Assembly (NCBI GenBank): GCA_001507425.1
Contig: LMAJ01000016.1
Coordinates: 186,001-250,000, forward strand
DNA from: Flavobacteriaceae bacterium CRH
GTDB taxonomy: Bacteria; Bacteroidota; Bacteroidia; Flavobacteriales; Flavobacteriaceae
Length of the DNA stretch: 64,000 nucleotides
Direction of reading: 5' to 3'
In this document: positions 53,284-64,000 of the stretch, piece after piece
Numbering within the stretch: position 1 is the stretch's first letter
Layout of the letters: the number at the start of each line of letters is the position of its first letter
The notes under the pieces: generated by a model
The model's input: only the letters and a program-made list of their open reading frames with translations
What the model was told of the DNA's origin: nothing
The model's database searches: none
Translations under genes and position numbers: made by a program

Positions 53284-54078
53284 TTATTTAGTAAATTTTT
53301 GTAAATCTGTTTCAACTTTAGCATTCATTTCGTCTGCTTCTTTTTTATATTTTGTATCGCTTTTAAACTTTAATAAGTTATTGTACGCTACTTTGGCAAC
53401 ATTTAAACGATCGTGCATTTTTGAAGGAACGCTGTTTATTGCCAATTTGTATGCAGAATCATATTTGTAGAACAATGCATCTTCTTTAAAAGGTGTTCCG
53501 GGAAAATCTGCAATAAAATTATCAAAAGCAATTAATGCTGATTTATAATCTGATATTGTATTGTATCCTTTTGCATTTTCAAATGCTTTTTTCTCTAATT
53601 TCCCATTTAAAACCTGTACAGCTGCATTTGCCTGAACAATGTATTCTGAATTTGGATAACTATCGATAAAAGCTTGTAATTTCTCTAAAGCTTTTACGGT
53701 ATCGGTTTGATCTAAGCTGTAAACAGGAGATAATTTTGAATAACTAAATGCTCCTAAAAACGCTGCTTCCTGAACTTTCTCGCTTCGTGGATATCCTGAA
53801 ACAAAACTTTCAAACTGATAACCTGCTAAATAATATTGTTTTGTTTTATAATAAGACTGAGAAAACATATAAAACAATTTTTCAGCCTGAGGTTTACCTC
53901 TGTAAGTTGGTGCTAATTGTTCAAAAAGACGAATGGCTTTATTATATTTACCTGCTTCGTACATTTTTGTTGCAATTTCAAATTTTGCCGCAACATCTTC
54001 ATTTTTTAATGCTTTTTGGTAATCACTACAAGAACAAAAAAGGACAACAACAATTAATAGAGATACTATTTTTTTCAT
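53284..54078 (-). CDS. bamD: Outer-membrane assembly lipoprotein BamD
   Basis: A 264-residue lipoprotein of the BAM complex. The signal peptide and lipobox FCSC (about residue 17) are followed by SDYQKALKNEDV. Five TPR motifs follow (KYNKAIRLFEQLAPTYRGKPQAEK, SYYKTKQYYLAGYQFESFVSGYP, DYKSALIAFDNFIADFPGTPF). The ATG at 54076-54078 is used since it starts the signal peptide; a 17-codon extension upstream is not signal-like. Confidence 0.92.
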   Translation of the reverse strand: MKKIVSLLIVVVLFCSCSDYQKALKNEDVAAKFEIATKMYEAGKYNKAIRLFEQLAPTYRGKPQAEKLFYMFSQSYYKTKQYYLAGYQFESFVSGYPRSEKVQEAAFLGAFSYSKLSPVYSLDQTDTVKALEKLQAFIDSYPNSEYIVQANAAVQVLNGKLEKKAFENAKGYNTISDYKSALIAFDNFIADFPGTPFKEDALFYKYDSAYKLAINSVPSKMHDRLNVAKVAYNNLLKFKSDTKYKKEADEMNAKVETDLQKFTK

Positions 54079-54202
54079 TTTCTTACTTTTATTATGATTT
54101 CTTAGACAATTATGCCAAAGCAAAATCACACCGAAGTTCCGGTGGCAAATTTAGTTATTAATTTAGCTACTACAAAATATTTTTTGGTATATTAAAATAC
54201 CC

Positions 54203-55096
54203 TTAATCCTGCTCTACTCTTATACTGCTTTTAACAAATTCGTTAAGCCTTTTAGCTAATGAATCGTCAACAGAAACCAATGGCAAACGTACTGTATTGT
54301 CAGCAATACCAAGGGCTTGAAAAACTTGTTTGATTCCGGCAGGGTTTCCCTGCTCGAAAATCATGTCAATACAATCTGATAAAAAGTATTGGGTTTTAAA
54401 TGCTTCGGTTACTTTTTTATTCAAACCTAAACGAATCATTTCTGAAAATTCCTTCGGAAAACCTTGTCCGATTACTGAAATTACTCCTGCTCCGCCGGCC
54501 AAAACAATTGGCAATGCAATCATATCATCTCCTGAAATTACAAGAAAATCTTTTGGCGCATTTTTAATCAGTTGCATTGCTTGTACAACATCCCCTGCTG
54601 CTTCTTTTATAGCTACAACATTATCAAAATCTCTGGCCAGACGAATAACTGTCGATGGCAGCATATTGCTTGAAGTTCTTCCCGGAACATTGTATAAAAT
54701 TACCGGAATTGGAGAAGCTTCGGCAACTGCCTTAAAATGTTGGTATATTCCTTCTTGTGTTGGTTTATTATAATAAGGCGAAACAGAAAGAATGGCTTCA
54801 AAAGCTGAAAAATCTCTTGTTTTTAATTCCTCAACAACCTGCATTGTGTTATTGCCTCCAACACCAAGTACTAAAGGCAATCTTCCTTTATTGGTATCGA
54901 TTACTGTTTTAATAACCAATTCTTTTTCGGCTTGTGTCAGGGTTGCATTTTCAGCTGTTGTACCCATAACCACAAGATATTCAACTCCTCCATCAACAGA
55001 AAAATTTACGATTCGCTGTAATGCTTCAATATCAATTGAAAAATCTTTTTTAAATGGTGTTACAAGTGCAACGCCTGTTCCTATTAATGATTGCAT
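54203..55096 (-). CDS. dapA: 4-hydroxy-tetrahydrodipicolinate synthase
   Basis: A 297-residue TIM-barrel aldolase joining pyruvate with aspartate semialdehyde on the way to lysine and diaminopimelate. Motifs: [20 protein letters not shown] (Thr pair), [12 protein letters not shown] (Tyr) and the Schiff-base Lys in [10 protein letters not shown]. Standard length. The 124-bp gap to bamD shows no other element I can support. Confidence 0.95.
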   Translation of the reverse strand: MQSLIGTGVALVTPFKKDFSIDIEALQRIVNFSVDGGVEYLVVMGTTAENATLTQAEKELVIKTVIDTNKGRLPLVLGVGGNNTMQVVEELKTRDFSAFEAILSVSPYYNKPTQEGIYQHFKAVAEASPIPVILYNVPGRTSSNMLPSTVIRLARDFDNVVAIKEAAGDVVQAMQLIKNAPKDFLVISGDDMIALPIVLAGGAGVISVIGQGFPKEFSEMIRLGLNKKVTEAFKTQYFLSDCIDMIFEQGNPAGIKQVFQALGIADNTVRLPLVSVDDSLAKRLNEFVKSSIRVEQD

Positions 55097-55111
55097 ATTA
55101 TAATTTATATT

Positions 55112-55624
55112 TTATTTTAAACTTTTTAAATACTTAAACAATTCAGAAATGAAAAGTTTGTAATTTTCTATATCGGTATCTATCATCCATCGATTTAATT
55201 TTTTGTCGACAGCTGCAAACCCAATTTTAAACTTCGCTTTTGATTTACTAGTCAGCATCATTAAAATTGAATTCTCAATTTCGTAGTAACTAATCAAAAG
55301 GTCAAATTCTGTCTCGGTAAATTCAGTTAAAAAATCTACAATAATCCCACCTTTCCAATTGATGTGTTTTTTACCAAAAGTAGGCCTTGAGTACGTTTTT
55401 TTCTTCTTGAATTTACTTCTGTACACAACAATTTTTATGTTCTCCGGAGCAATTCCCTGCAAAGACAATTCATTGATTAACTCATTTGAATGCCTAAATT
55501 TACTCTCATCTACCAACAAGCCAACTGTTTGTATATGGCTGGTAAAAACTTCGTTTTTTACATTATGTAAGTTATTTTTTAATGATTTTTTTACAAAAAA
55601 TTCCTTTATATAATTTAAAAACAT
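55112..55624 (-). CDS. DUF6913-like hypothetical protein
   Basis: A 170-residue soluble protein found in Bacteroidota; I believe it matches DUF6913. Conserved-looking segments: VGLLVDESKFRHSNELINEL, HINWKGGI and EFDLLISYYEIENSILMMLTSKSKAKFKIGFA. No signal peptide or catalytic motif is evident. First gene of the operon with dapA, so possibly co-regulated with lysine and cell-wall precursor supply; that link is only positional. Confidence 0.65.
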   Translation of the reverse strand: MFLNYIKEFFVKKSLKNNLHNVKNEVFTSHIQTVGLLVDESKFRHSNELINELSLQGIAPENIKIVVYRSKFKKKKTYSRPTFGKKHINWKGGIIVDFLTEFTETEFDLLISYYEIENSILMMLTSKSKAKFKIGFAAVDKKLNRWMIDTDIENYKLFISELFKYLKSLK

Positions 55625-55670
55625 AGTACTTTTACCAATTACAAAATTAATTATTTAAGTCGCATTTAAA

Positions 55671-56450
55671 ATGGTAAAACTAAAAAAGTATAACGGGGTT
55701 TTAAAACTTTTTGTTATATTCTTAACACTTTTTTTTATAGTTTCCTGCAGTCCCAAAAATTATAACCTTACAAAGGTAGAAGGAAAGCAACTTCCGGTAA
55801 CAGAAAAAGCTCAGGAAACTCCTGAAATTGAAAAATTTATCGCTCCTTATCGAGAGCATATCAATAAAGATTTAGATAGCGTTTTAGCTTATTGCCCTGA
55901 AACTTTAGACAAAAGTACGGGAATTTGGCAAACCAGTATTGGAAATTTATTAGCTGATGTGTGTTTAGAAAGAGGAAATCTTGTTTTTAAGACTCGTGAA
56001 AAAAAGGCGATCGATTTGTGTTTTTTAAATCACGGTGGTATCCGTGCTATTTTACCTAAAGGAAATGTAACTACCAGAAGTGCATTTGAAATTATGCCTT
56101 TTGAAAATAATTTGGTTGTCCTGGCTTTAAAAGGAGCACAAATTCAGGAAATGATCTCTTATATTATTAAAGAGAAAAAACCGCATCCGTTATCCGGAAT
56201 GACTTTTACTATTGCAAAAGATAAAACTGCAAAAAATATCCTGATTCAGGGAAAACCTTTTGATGTTAGTAAAACCTATTATGTGGCTACTAATGATTAT
56301 TTGGCAAATGGCGGAGACAGCATGAATTTTTTTGCAAAAAATACTCAAAAGTTTGATTTGAACTACAAGCTTAGAAATGTATTGATTGATTATTTTAAAG
56401 AAGTCGATACCATTCCGGTTGCTAAAGATATTCGCATAACTGAAGAATAA
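55671..56450 (+). CDS. Lipoprotein: C-terminal domain of a split 5'-nucleotidase
   Basis: A 259-residue lipoprotein (lipobox IVSC) containing only the substrate-binding domain of UshA-type 5'-nucleotidases: NHGGIRAILPKGNVT, FEIMPFENNLVV, and the nucleoside-stacking loop NDYLANGGDSMNFF. The metal-binding catalytic domain is in the next gene (56603-57514). Normally both are one chain, so this pair is a fission. Probably periplasmic or outer-membrane bound. Confidence 0.85.
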   Translation: MVKLKKYNGVLKLFVIFLTLFFIVSCSPKNYNLTKVEGKQLPVTEKAQETPEIEKFIAPYREHINKDLDSVLAYCPETLDKSTGIWQTSIGNLLADVCLERGNLVFKTREKKAIDLCFLNHGGIRAILPKGNVTTRSAFEIMPFENNLVVLALKGAQIQEMISYIIKEKKPHPLSGMTFTIAKDKTAKNILIQGKPFDVSKTYYVATNDYLANGGDSMNFFAKNTQKFDLNYKLRNVLIDYFKEVDTIPVAKDIRITEE

Positions 56451-56464
56451 AAAACTCAGAAAAG

Positions 56465-56553
56465 GTTTGCCACGAATTTACACTAAATCTATGTGTGATA
56501 AAAGAAATACTTATTATACTTATTCATGTGAATCCATGTAATTTGTGGCAAAA
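56465..56553. repeat. Diverged inverted repeat TTTGCCACGAATTTACA ... TGTAATTTGTGGCAAA
   Basis: Arms of about 16 bp with mismatches and a 56-bp middle, between the two nucleotidase genes. Same GCCACGAATT word as at 13534 and 32859. Confidence 0.65.
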
Positions 56554-56602
56554 AAAAGGTCAATTATAAAATACATTATTGTTTCGGCAAAAAATATACA
56601 AA

Positions 56603-57499
56603 ATGAAAAGAAGAGAATTTATCGAAAAAACTGCTGCAAGTACTGCTTTATTAAGTTTAGGTTTGTCATTGACCAGTTTTGAATCTAACGATATTAAACA
56701 CTTAACTATTTTACATACGAATGATGTTCACAGCCACATTGACCCTTTTCCGGCTGATGACCCTCGTAATGCGAATAAAGGCGGAGTATCGCGTCGTGCA
56801 GCGCTTATTGAAACTATTCGTAAAGAAAACCCGAATGTGCTTTTGCTAGATGCGGGAGATATTTTTCAGGGTACTCCGTACTTTAATTATTATGGAGGTG
56901 AACTTGAATTTAAGTTGATGAGCATGATGAAATATGATGCATCAACTATTGGAAATCATGATTTTGATAATGGTCTTGATGGTTTATATGCTCAAATGCC
57001 TCACGCTACTTTTGAATTTATAAATTCTAATTACGACTTTAAAAATACCATAATGAACGGCCTAGTGAAACCGTATAAAATTTTTAATAAAAACGGAATT
57101 AAGGTTGGTGTTTTTGGTTTGGGAATTGAGCTTGATGGCTTGGTAGACAAAAAAATGTACAAGGAAACGGTTTATAATAATCCTGTTGAAATTGCTCAGG
57201 ACATGACGCAATTATTAAAAAAGGAAGAGAAATGTGATTTGGTTATTTGTCTTTCGCATTTGGGTTATAAATACAACAATGAAGATTCTAAAATTTGTGA
57301 TTTAAAATTAGCTGAATTGACTCAGGATATCGATTTGATTATTGGCGGACATACGCATACTTTTTTAGATAAACCAACTATTGTAACAAACAAAGCGGGA
57401 GAAAAAGTACTAGTAAACCAAGTTGGATGTTACGGAATTAATTTAGGCAGAATAGATTTTTATTTTGACAAGAATAAAGCGCATACTAATGAAGGAAAA

Positions 57500-57514
<15 letters not shown>
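56603..57514 (+). CDS. Metallophosphatase: catalytic domain of a split 5'-nucleotidase
   Basis: A 303-residue calcineurin-like phosphoesterase with a Tat-type signal (KRREFIEKTAA). Metal ligands: LHTNDVHSH, LLDAGDIFQGTP, GNHDFDNG and GGHTHTF. It lacks the C-terminal nucleotide-binding domain, which the preceding gene supplies. I use the ATG at 56603; a TTG upstream would not be signal-like. Its 3' end overlaps the convergent membrane-protein gene by 15 bp. Confidence 0.88.
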
Positions 57515-60194
<2,680 letters not shown>

Positions 60195-60294
60195 TTAAAA
60201 TAGTGCGGATTGTAATTTAGAATAACTGTTCATCAAAATTAGGATTATTTTTATTGAAAAGCACATAAATTACAAAGTTTTAGAAAATCAAAAA

Positions 60295-60320
60295 TCAAGT
60301 TGCAAAAAGATGCAACTTGA
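60295..60320 (-). terminator. Terminator of the T9SS/gliding module
   Basis: A 10-bp stem TCAAGTTGCA/TGCAACTTGA with a 6-nt loop and T-rich sequence after it on the minus strand, about 110 bp downstream of the OmpA-family stop. Confidence 0.7.
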
Positions 60321-60428
60321 CTTTCTTCTTGTCCATATTCTTAAAAAGAATTAAACAAAAACCAACTTCCAAATGGTTTTAACATTCATGTTTGGGACTA
60401 CAGTGCTGTAATTAAAATTTAGTCATGT

Positions 60429-62366
60429 TTATTTTTGAATTATTATAAAATCAGAACGTCTGTTTAACAAATATTCTTCTTCTGTACATTTTACCCCATT
60501 TTTGCATTTATTAATTAATCGGCTTTCACCATAACCAATGGCGCTTTCTATTCTGGAAGCATCAATATTTTGTGAAATGATATAATCACGTGTTGATTTG
60601 GCTCTGCTATCTGAAAGTTTCAGGTTGTAGGCATCTTTACCGCGTGAATCTGTGTGCGATTCAATTTTGATTTTGATATTAGGGAATTTTTGCATGATGA
60701 AAACTACTTTTGTCAATTCTTCTATTGCCAAAGGTGTAATAGCCGATTTATCATAATCAAAATAAATAGGGTTAACATCTACTTTTTCTACCCCTTTTTT
60801 CTTTACCACTAAATCATCGTAATTGCTTAGTTCAAAATTGATATTCGGAATTTCACCTTCGTTTTCCTTTGTGGTTTCTACCGTTTTTTCATCGCTGCTG
60901 TAATTTGGTTTTGCTGCAATCATCTTAACTGTTTTTCCACACGGAACTACTAATGCATATTTACCCTCATAATTGGTTTTTGTTTCGCCAAGAATATCAC
61001 TGAAAGAGTTATATCCCATAATTGTCACATCAGTAAGCGGTTTTTTTGTTTTTCTATCCAATGCCATTCCCGAGATTGTCTGGTTACAAACAGGGTCTCC
61101 TTTTGTAAATGAATAGATATCATCATCGCCTTTTCCTCCTTCTCTGTTTGAAGATATATAACCTGCATGACCGGTTTTATCGATTATATAAGCAAAGTCA
61201 TCTTTGTTGCTGTTTATAGGTGATCCCAAATTTTTTGGGTCTGAGAAACTTCCGTCAGATAAAAATTTACTTTCGTATATATCCAGATCCCCTAAACCGT
61301 AATGTCCATCTGAAGAAAAATAAAGCATTCCTTTACTGAAATATGGAAAAACATCGTTACCAATAGTATTGATTTTTGGTCCCAGATTTTGAGGAGAACT
61401 CATTGTCCCGTCTGCGGCAATTTTTACTACATATAAATCACTTTCGCCAATACCGCCTGGCATATCTGATGCAAAGAAAAGCCATTTTCCGTCTTCGCTT
61501 AAGGAAGGATGTCCTACTGAATATTCATCGCTGTCAAAAAATACTTTTTGTGGGTTTTCCAGTTTATTTCCATCTAAAGTTCCTTTTACAATTTGAAAAT
61601 TATTGGTTTTTGTTTCGTCTACAACCAATTTATTCTTTTTGACAATATTAGTGGTATAATAAATTGTTTTTCCGCTGGAATCAAAAGTGGCTGTTGCTTC
61701 ATGATATTTTGACATTACGTTTGGTAAAAATACCGTTTCGTTGAACAAACTGGCATCGGCCGGATTTCTTTCTGCAACATATAAATTTAGAAATGGCTGA
61801 TTGTTCCAGGTATACAGCTTTTCGCTGAATTTTGTTGTATCTCTTGCGGAGGTAAAAACAACTTTGTCCTGAAAATAAGTAGTTCCAAAATCAGATTTAG
61901 TACTATTTATAGCAAGGTTTTTTGTTTGATAAAGGGATTTTGATTTAGCGAGGCTATCCAATTGGAATTTTTGAATTAGATATCGGTTAATTTCATTTTT
62001 ATCGCCTTTTTTATCCAGATATTCTTTGGTTATTCGATTCGCTTCATCGTAATCCATTACGGCTTTCATTGATTGAATATAACGCAAATAGTAAATATCG
62101 GTTAAATTATTTCCTTGCACTTCGTATAATTTTCTGTACCATTTTAATGCATTTCTTGAATCGGAAATAAAATAATACGAGTCAGCGGCGTTCTTTAACG
62201 TTTGTGCCGAAGGACTTTTGATGTTCTGCAAAATTTCTTCATATGCTTTTGAAGCATCGGCATAAGAATAATTTTTGAACAGCGCATCAGCTTTTTTTAG
62301 ATTAGTTTTTTGAGCAAAACAAATCGTAATGCTCAATAAAAAACTAAGTATATATATTTTTTTCAT
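60429..62366 (-). CDS. OmpA-family protein with TPR and PD40 repeats (PorE-like)
   Basis: A 645-residue exported protein (signal peptide 1-18). In order: TPR helices (about 25-150), PD40-type beta-propeller repeats with LSEDGKWLFFASDMPGG and FSKGMLYFSSDGHYGLGDLDIYES (about 195-420), a carboxypeptidase-regulatory-like domain (about 430-520, SGMALDRKTKKPLTDVTI), and a C-terminal OmpA peptidoglycan-binding domain (IKIESHTDSRGKDAYNLKLSDSRAKS in pieces). This order matches P. gingivalis PorE. Here it follows a SprF-like gene, so it probably anchors a T9SS surface adhesin to the wall. Confidence 0.85.
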   Translation of the reverse strand: MKKIYILSFLLSITICFAQKTNLKKADALFKNYSYADASKAYEEILQNIKSPSAQTLKNAADSYYFISDSRNALKWYRKLYEVQGNNLTDIYYLRYIQSMKAVMDYDEANRITKEYLDKKGDKNEINRYLIQKFQLDSLAKSKSLYQTKNLAINSTKSDFGTTYFQDKVVFTSARDTTKFSEKLYTWNNQPFLNLYVAERNPADASLFNETVFLPNVMSKYHEATATFDSSGKTIYYTTNIVKKNKLVVDETKTNNFQIVKGTLDGNKLENPQKVFFDSDEYSVGHPSLSEDGKWLFFASDMPGGIGESDLYVVKIAADGTMSSPQNLGPKINTIGNDVFPYFSKGMLYFSSDGHYGLGDLDIYESKFLSDGSFSDPKNLGSPINSNKDDFAYIIDKTGHAGYISSNREGGKGDDDIYSFTKGDPVCNQTISGMALDRKTKKPLTDVTIMGYNSFSDILGETKTNYEGKYALVVPCGKTVKMIAAKPNYSSDEKTVETTKENEGEIPNINFELSNYDDLVVKKKGVEKVDVNPIYFDYDKSAITPLAIEELTKVVFIMQKFPNIKIKIESHTDSRGKDAYNLKLSDSRAKSTRDYIISQNIDASRIESAIGYGESRLINKCKNGVKCTEEEYLLNRRSDFIIIQK

Positions 62367-62377
62367 AGGATTGTTTT

Positions 62378-63310
62378 TTAGAAGAATCGAGGAGATTTAA
62401 TTTTGCTTTCACCTTTATTAAACTGATAACGTAAGATGATTTCGTGTGAGCCGTCGTTGTATTTATTTAAGTCGCTCACGGTATAATCAAAAGCATATCC
62501 GATGTAAAAACTTCTTGAGATTTGAAAACCTGCCAGGATACTTACCGAATCATCTGTTCTGTAAGATCCACCTATTACAAATTTTTCTGCAATCATAAAA
62601 TTCGCCGATACATCAGCAGTAAGCGGAGCCCCGCTTACTGCTTTTACTAAAAATGCCGGTTTGAATTTTAGGTTCGGATTCAAATCAAAAACATATCCTC
62701 CCATGAAATAATAATGTAAACGATCATAATCTATTGATTCCTGTACATCATCATAATAGCTATTTTCTATAAAACTAGGAATTGCAACTCCTAAATACCA
62801 CTTATCTGTATAATAATATATACCTGCTCCAACGGCTAATTTCATTTGGTTATCGATGTTTTGGTTTAATAAAACATCATTGTTGTTATAATATTTTCCT
62901 TTAGACCAGTCGACATTTAACATACGAAGACCGGCTTTAAGTCCAAATGCTAATCTTTTTTCGTATCCAAGAGGTATTGAATAGGCAAAATTTCCGTCAA
63001 GATAAAGTTCATTTGATGGACCAATTTTGTCGTTAACAACACTTAATCCCAAGCCGATATTTTCATTTAAAAGTGGTCCGTGAATAGAAAACGATTGTGT
63101 TTCCGGAGCACCATCAATACCAATCCATTGTGAACGATATAAAAGTGCTGCTTCTAAACTACCGGTAGACCCGGCATAAGCCGGATTTACCGCCATAGTA
63201 TTATACATATATTGTGTATACTCGGGATCTTGTTGTGCACTCGCACTAAATGTGATGATAGAACATATTAAGATTAAATATGTTTCTAATGATTTTATAT
63301 ATAGTTTCAT
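62378..63310 (-). CDS. PorP/SprF-family outer-membrane protein
   Basis: A 310-residue beta-barrel protein with a signal peptide (ending SASAQ). The family opening is QDPEYTQYMYNTMAVNPAYAGST; repeated barrel strands follow, ending FDYTVSDLNKYNDGSHEIILRYQF. SprF helps T9SS export and attach gliding adhesins such as SprB; each SprF-like protein usually serves the adhesin encoded next to it. Here that partner is the truncated gene at the right edge. Confidence 0.92.
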   Translation of the reverse strand: MKLYIKSLETYLILICSIITFSASAQQDPEYTQYMYNTMAVNPAYAGSTGSLEAALLYRSQWIGIDGAPETQSFSIHGPLLNENIGLGLSVVNDKIGPSNELYLDGNFAYSIPLGYEKRLAFGLKAGLRMLNVDWSKGKYYNNNDVLLNQNIDNQMKLAVGAGIYYYTDKWYLGVAIPSFIENSYYDDVQESIDYDRLHYYFMGGYVFDLNPNLKFKPAFLVKAVSGAPLTADVSANFMIAEKFVIGGSYRTDDSVSILAGFQISRSFYIGYAFDYTVSDLNKYNDGSHEIILRYQFNKGESKIKSPRFF

Positions 63311-63356
63311 AACGATACTTATTTAGTTTAATTAATTAGATGATTAATAATGGTGC

Positions 63357-64000
63357 TTATCTCATTATAGATAACCATCCTTTTTTAACCGCTCCATCTC
63401 CAAGGTCTATCACATAAAAATAAGTACCCGTTGGCAACATATCTCCTCTATTTATAACGCCTGATACATTGGCTGTTCCGTCCCAATCATTTTCGTATTT
63501 CTTTTTGCTGTATACTAAAGCTCCATATCTGTTGTAAACTTTAAGTTCATTGTTTGGATATGATTCGATACAGTCAATTCTGAAAAGATCATTTGCACCG
63601 TCGCTATTTGGAGTAAACTCGTTATAAACGGTTAAACAAATTGGTTCTACTAAAGCCGTAGCTGTATTATTTGTTGGATCAACATCTAAAGGAGTTGAAA
63701 TTTCTATCGTTGCTACGTTTGTATAATCACCGCTTGGCATTACAATAACTCTGATTTGAAGTGTTTCGCTTTCTCCTGCATTTAGGGTTGGAATTCTCCA
63801 AAGACCTATTAAAGGATCATACACTCCGCTTGATGTAGAAGTTGATACTAGTTCGTATCCACTTGGAATTAAATCACTAACAATTACGTTATTAATTATT
63901 CCTTCTCCAACGTTATTTACTGTTATTGTAAAGGTGATTTCTTCACCAAAGTTTGGAGTTGGATTACTAACTGTATTCGTTATCGTAAGATCTGAACATG
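63357..64000 (-). CDS. Gliding-type adhesin, C-terminal end only (cut by window edge)
   Basis: The frame is open to the right edge; at least 214 residues are visible. The N-terminal visible part is a DUF11-type repeat (FGEEITFTITVNNVGEG, VIVSDLIPSGYELV), usual in long stalked adhesins. The C-terminal 90 residues are the gliding-motility-associated (type B, CHU_C) sorting domain: NEFTPNSDGANDLFRI, ELKVYNRYGALVY, GTYFYVIDLGDG. This is the class secreted by the SprB/SprF route. The real start is beyond the window. Confidence 0.85.
   Translation of the reverse strand, partial: CSDLTITNTVSNPTPNFGEEITFTITVNNVGEGIINNVIVSDLIPSGYELVSTSTSSGVYDPLIGLWRIPTLNAGESETLQIRVIVMPSGDYTNVATIEISTPLDVDPTNNTATALVEPICLTVYNEFTPNSDGANDLFRIDCIESYPNNELKVYNRYGALVYSKKKYENDWDGTANVSGVINRGDMLPTGTYFYVIDLGDGAVKKGWLSIMR

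Overview
The window is chromosomal DNA from a Bacteroidota bacterium of the family Flavobacteriaceae, most likely Flavobacterium. The signs are low GC content, gliding and type IX secretion (T9SS) proteins (a gliding-type C-terminal domain, PorP/SprF, a PorE-like OmpA protein, a 'YPNP' sorting tail), a bacillithiol-type YtxJ protein, a DUF4835 protein, FabV, and promoter-like TAnnTTTG boxes in front of several genes. I see no rRNA, tRNA, CRISPR array, prophage or insertion sequence.

Layout. 1-10.8 kb: the truncated end of an N-carbamoylputrescine amidase, a DUF808 membrane protein, a 39-residue membrane peptide, a two-gene secreted or surface pair, ClpB, a YtxJ/alarmone-hydrolase pair, two DUF2157-type membrane proteins and a lipoprotein. 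11.1-12.2 kb: a secreted PL1 pectate lyase behind a 14-bp LacI-type palindrome. 12.2-23.5 kb: one long minus-strand arginine and proline cluster, transcribed as GNAT acyltransferase, argG, argC, argD, proA, proB, carbamoyltransferase, argB, argE-like, argH. Its transcript appears to start with a leader of about 325 nt holding a 28-codon ORF and four small hairpins. Most gaps between its genes hold unrelated but similarly built inverted repeats. The carbamoyltransferase has serine at the position that separates acetyl- from succinyl-ornithine enzymes, so the route probably uses succinylated intermediates.

23.8-39.2 kb: mixed housekeeping genes (M1 peptidase, aldose epimerase-like, smpB, an HTH-Fic protein, pcm, an Idh/MocA oxidoreductase, 3-hydroxyacyl-CoA dehydrogenase, yggS, an exonuclease/GIY-YIG fusion, a voltage-gated channel with a zinc ribbon, miaA, acyl-ACP thioesterase). 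39.3-42.7 kb: a compact four-gene operon with rtcB and prfH, the known pair for rescue and repair of ribosomes with cut 16S rRNA, flanked by an unrecognised basic protein and a TPR protein with a lysine-rich tail. This is the best candidate for an incompletely described system.

43.2-60.2 kb: a two-component system with coaE and a glycosyltransferase; a long operon DUF6913-dapA-bamD-rpoZ-coaBC-DUF4835-recN-TPR-fabV; a 5'-nucleotidase split into two genes; a YhhN-like membrane protein coupled to ligA. 60.4-64 kb: a gliding/T9SS surface module (a truncated adhesin-like gene, SprF-like, PorE-like), cut by the right edge. Function calls rest on reading translated sequences and motifs; no database search was run.
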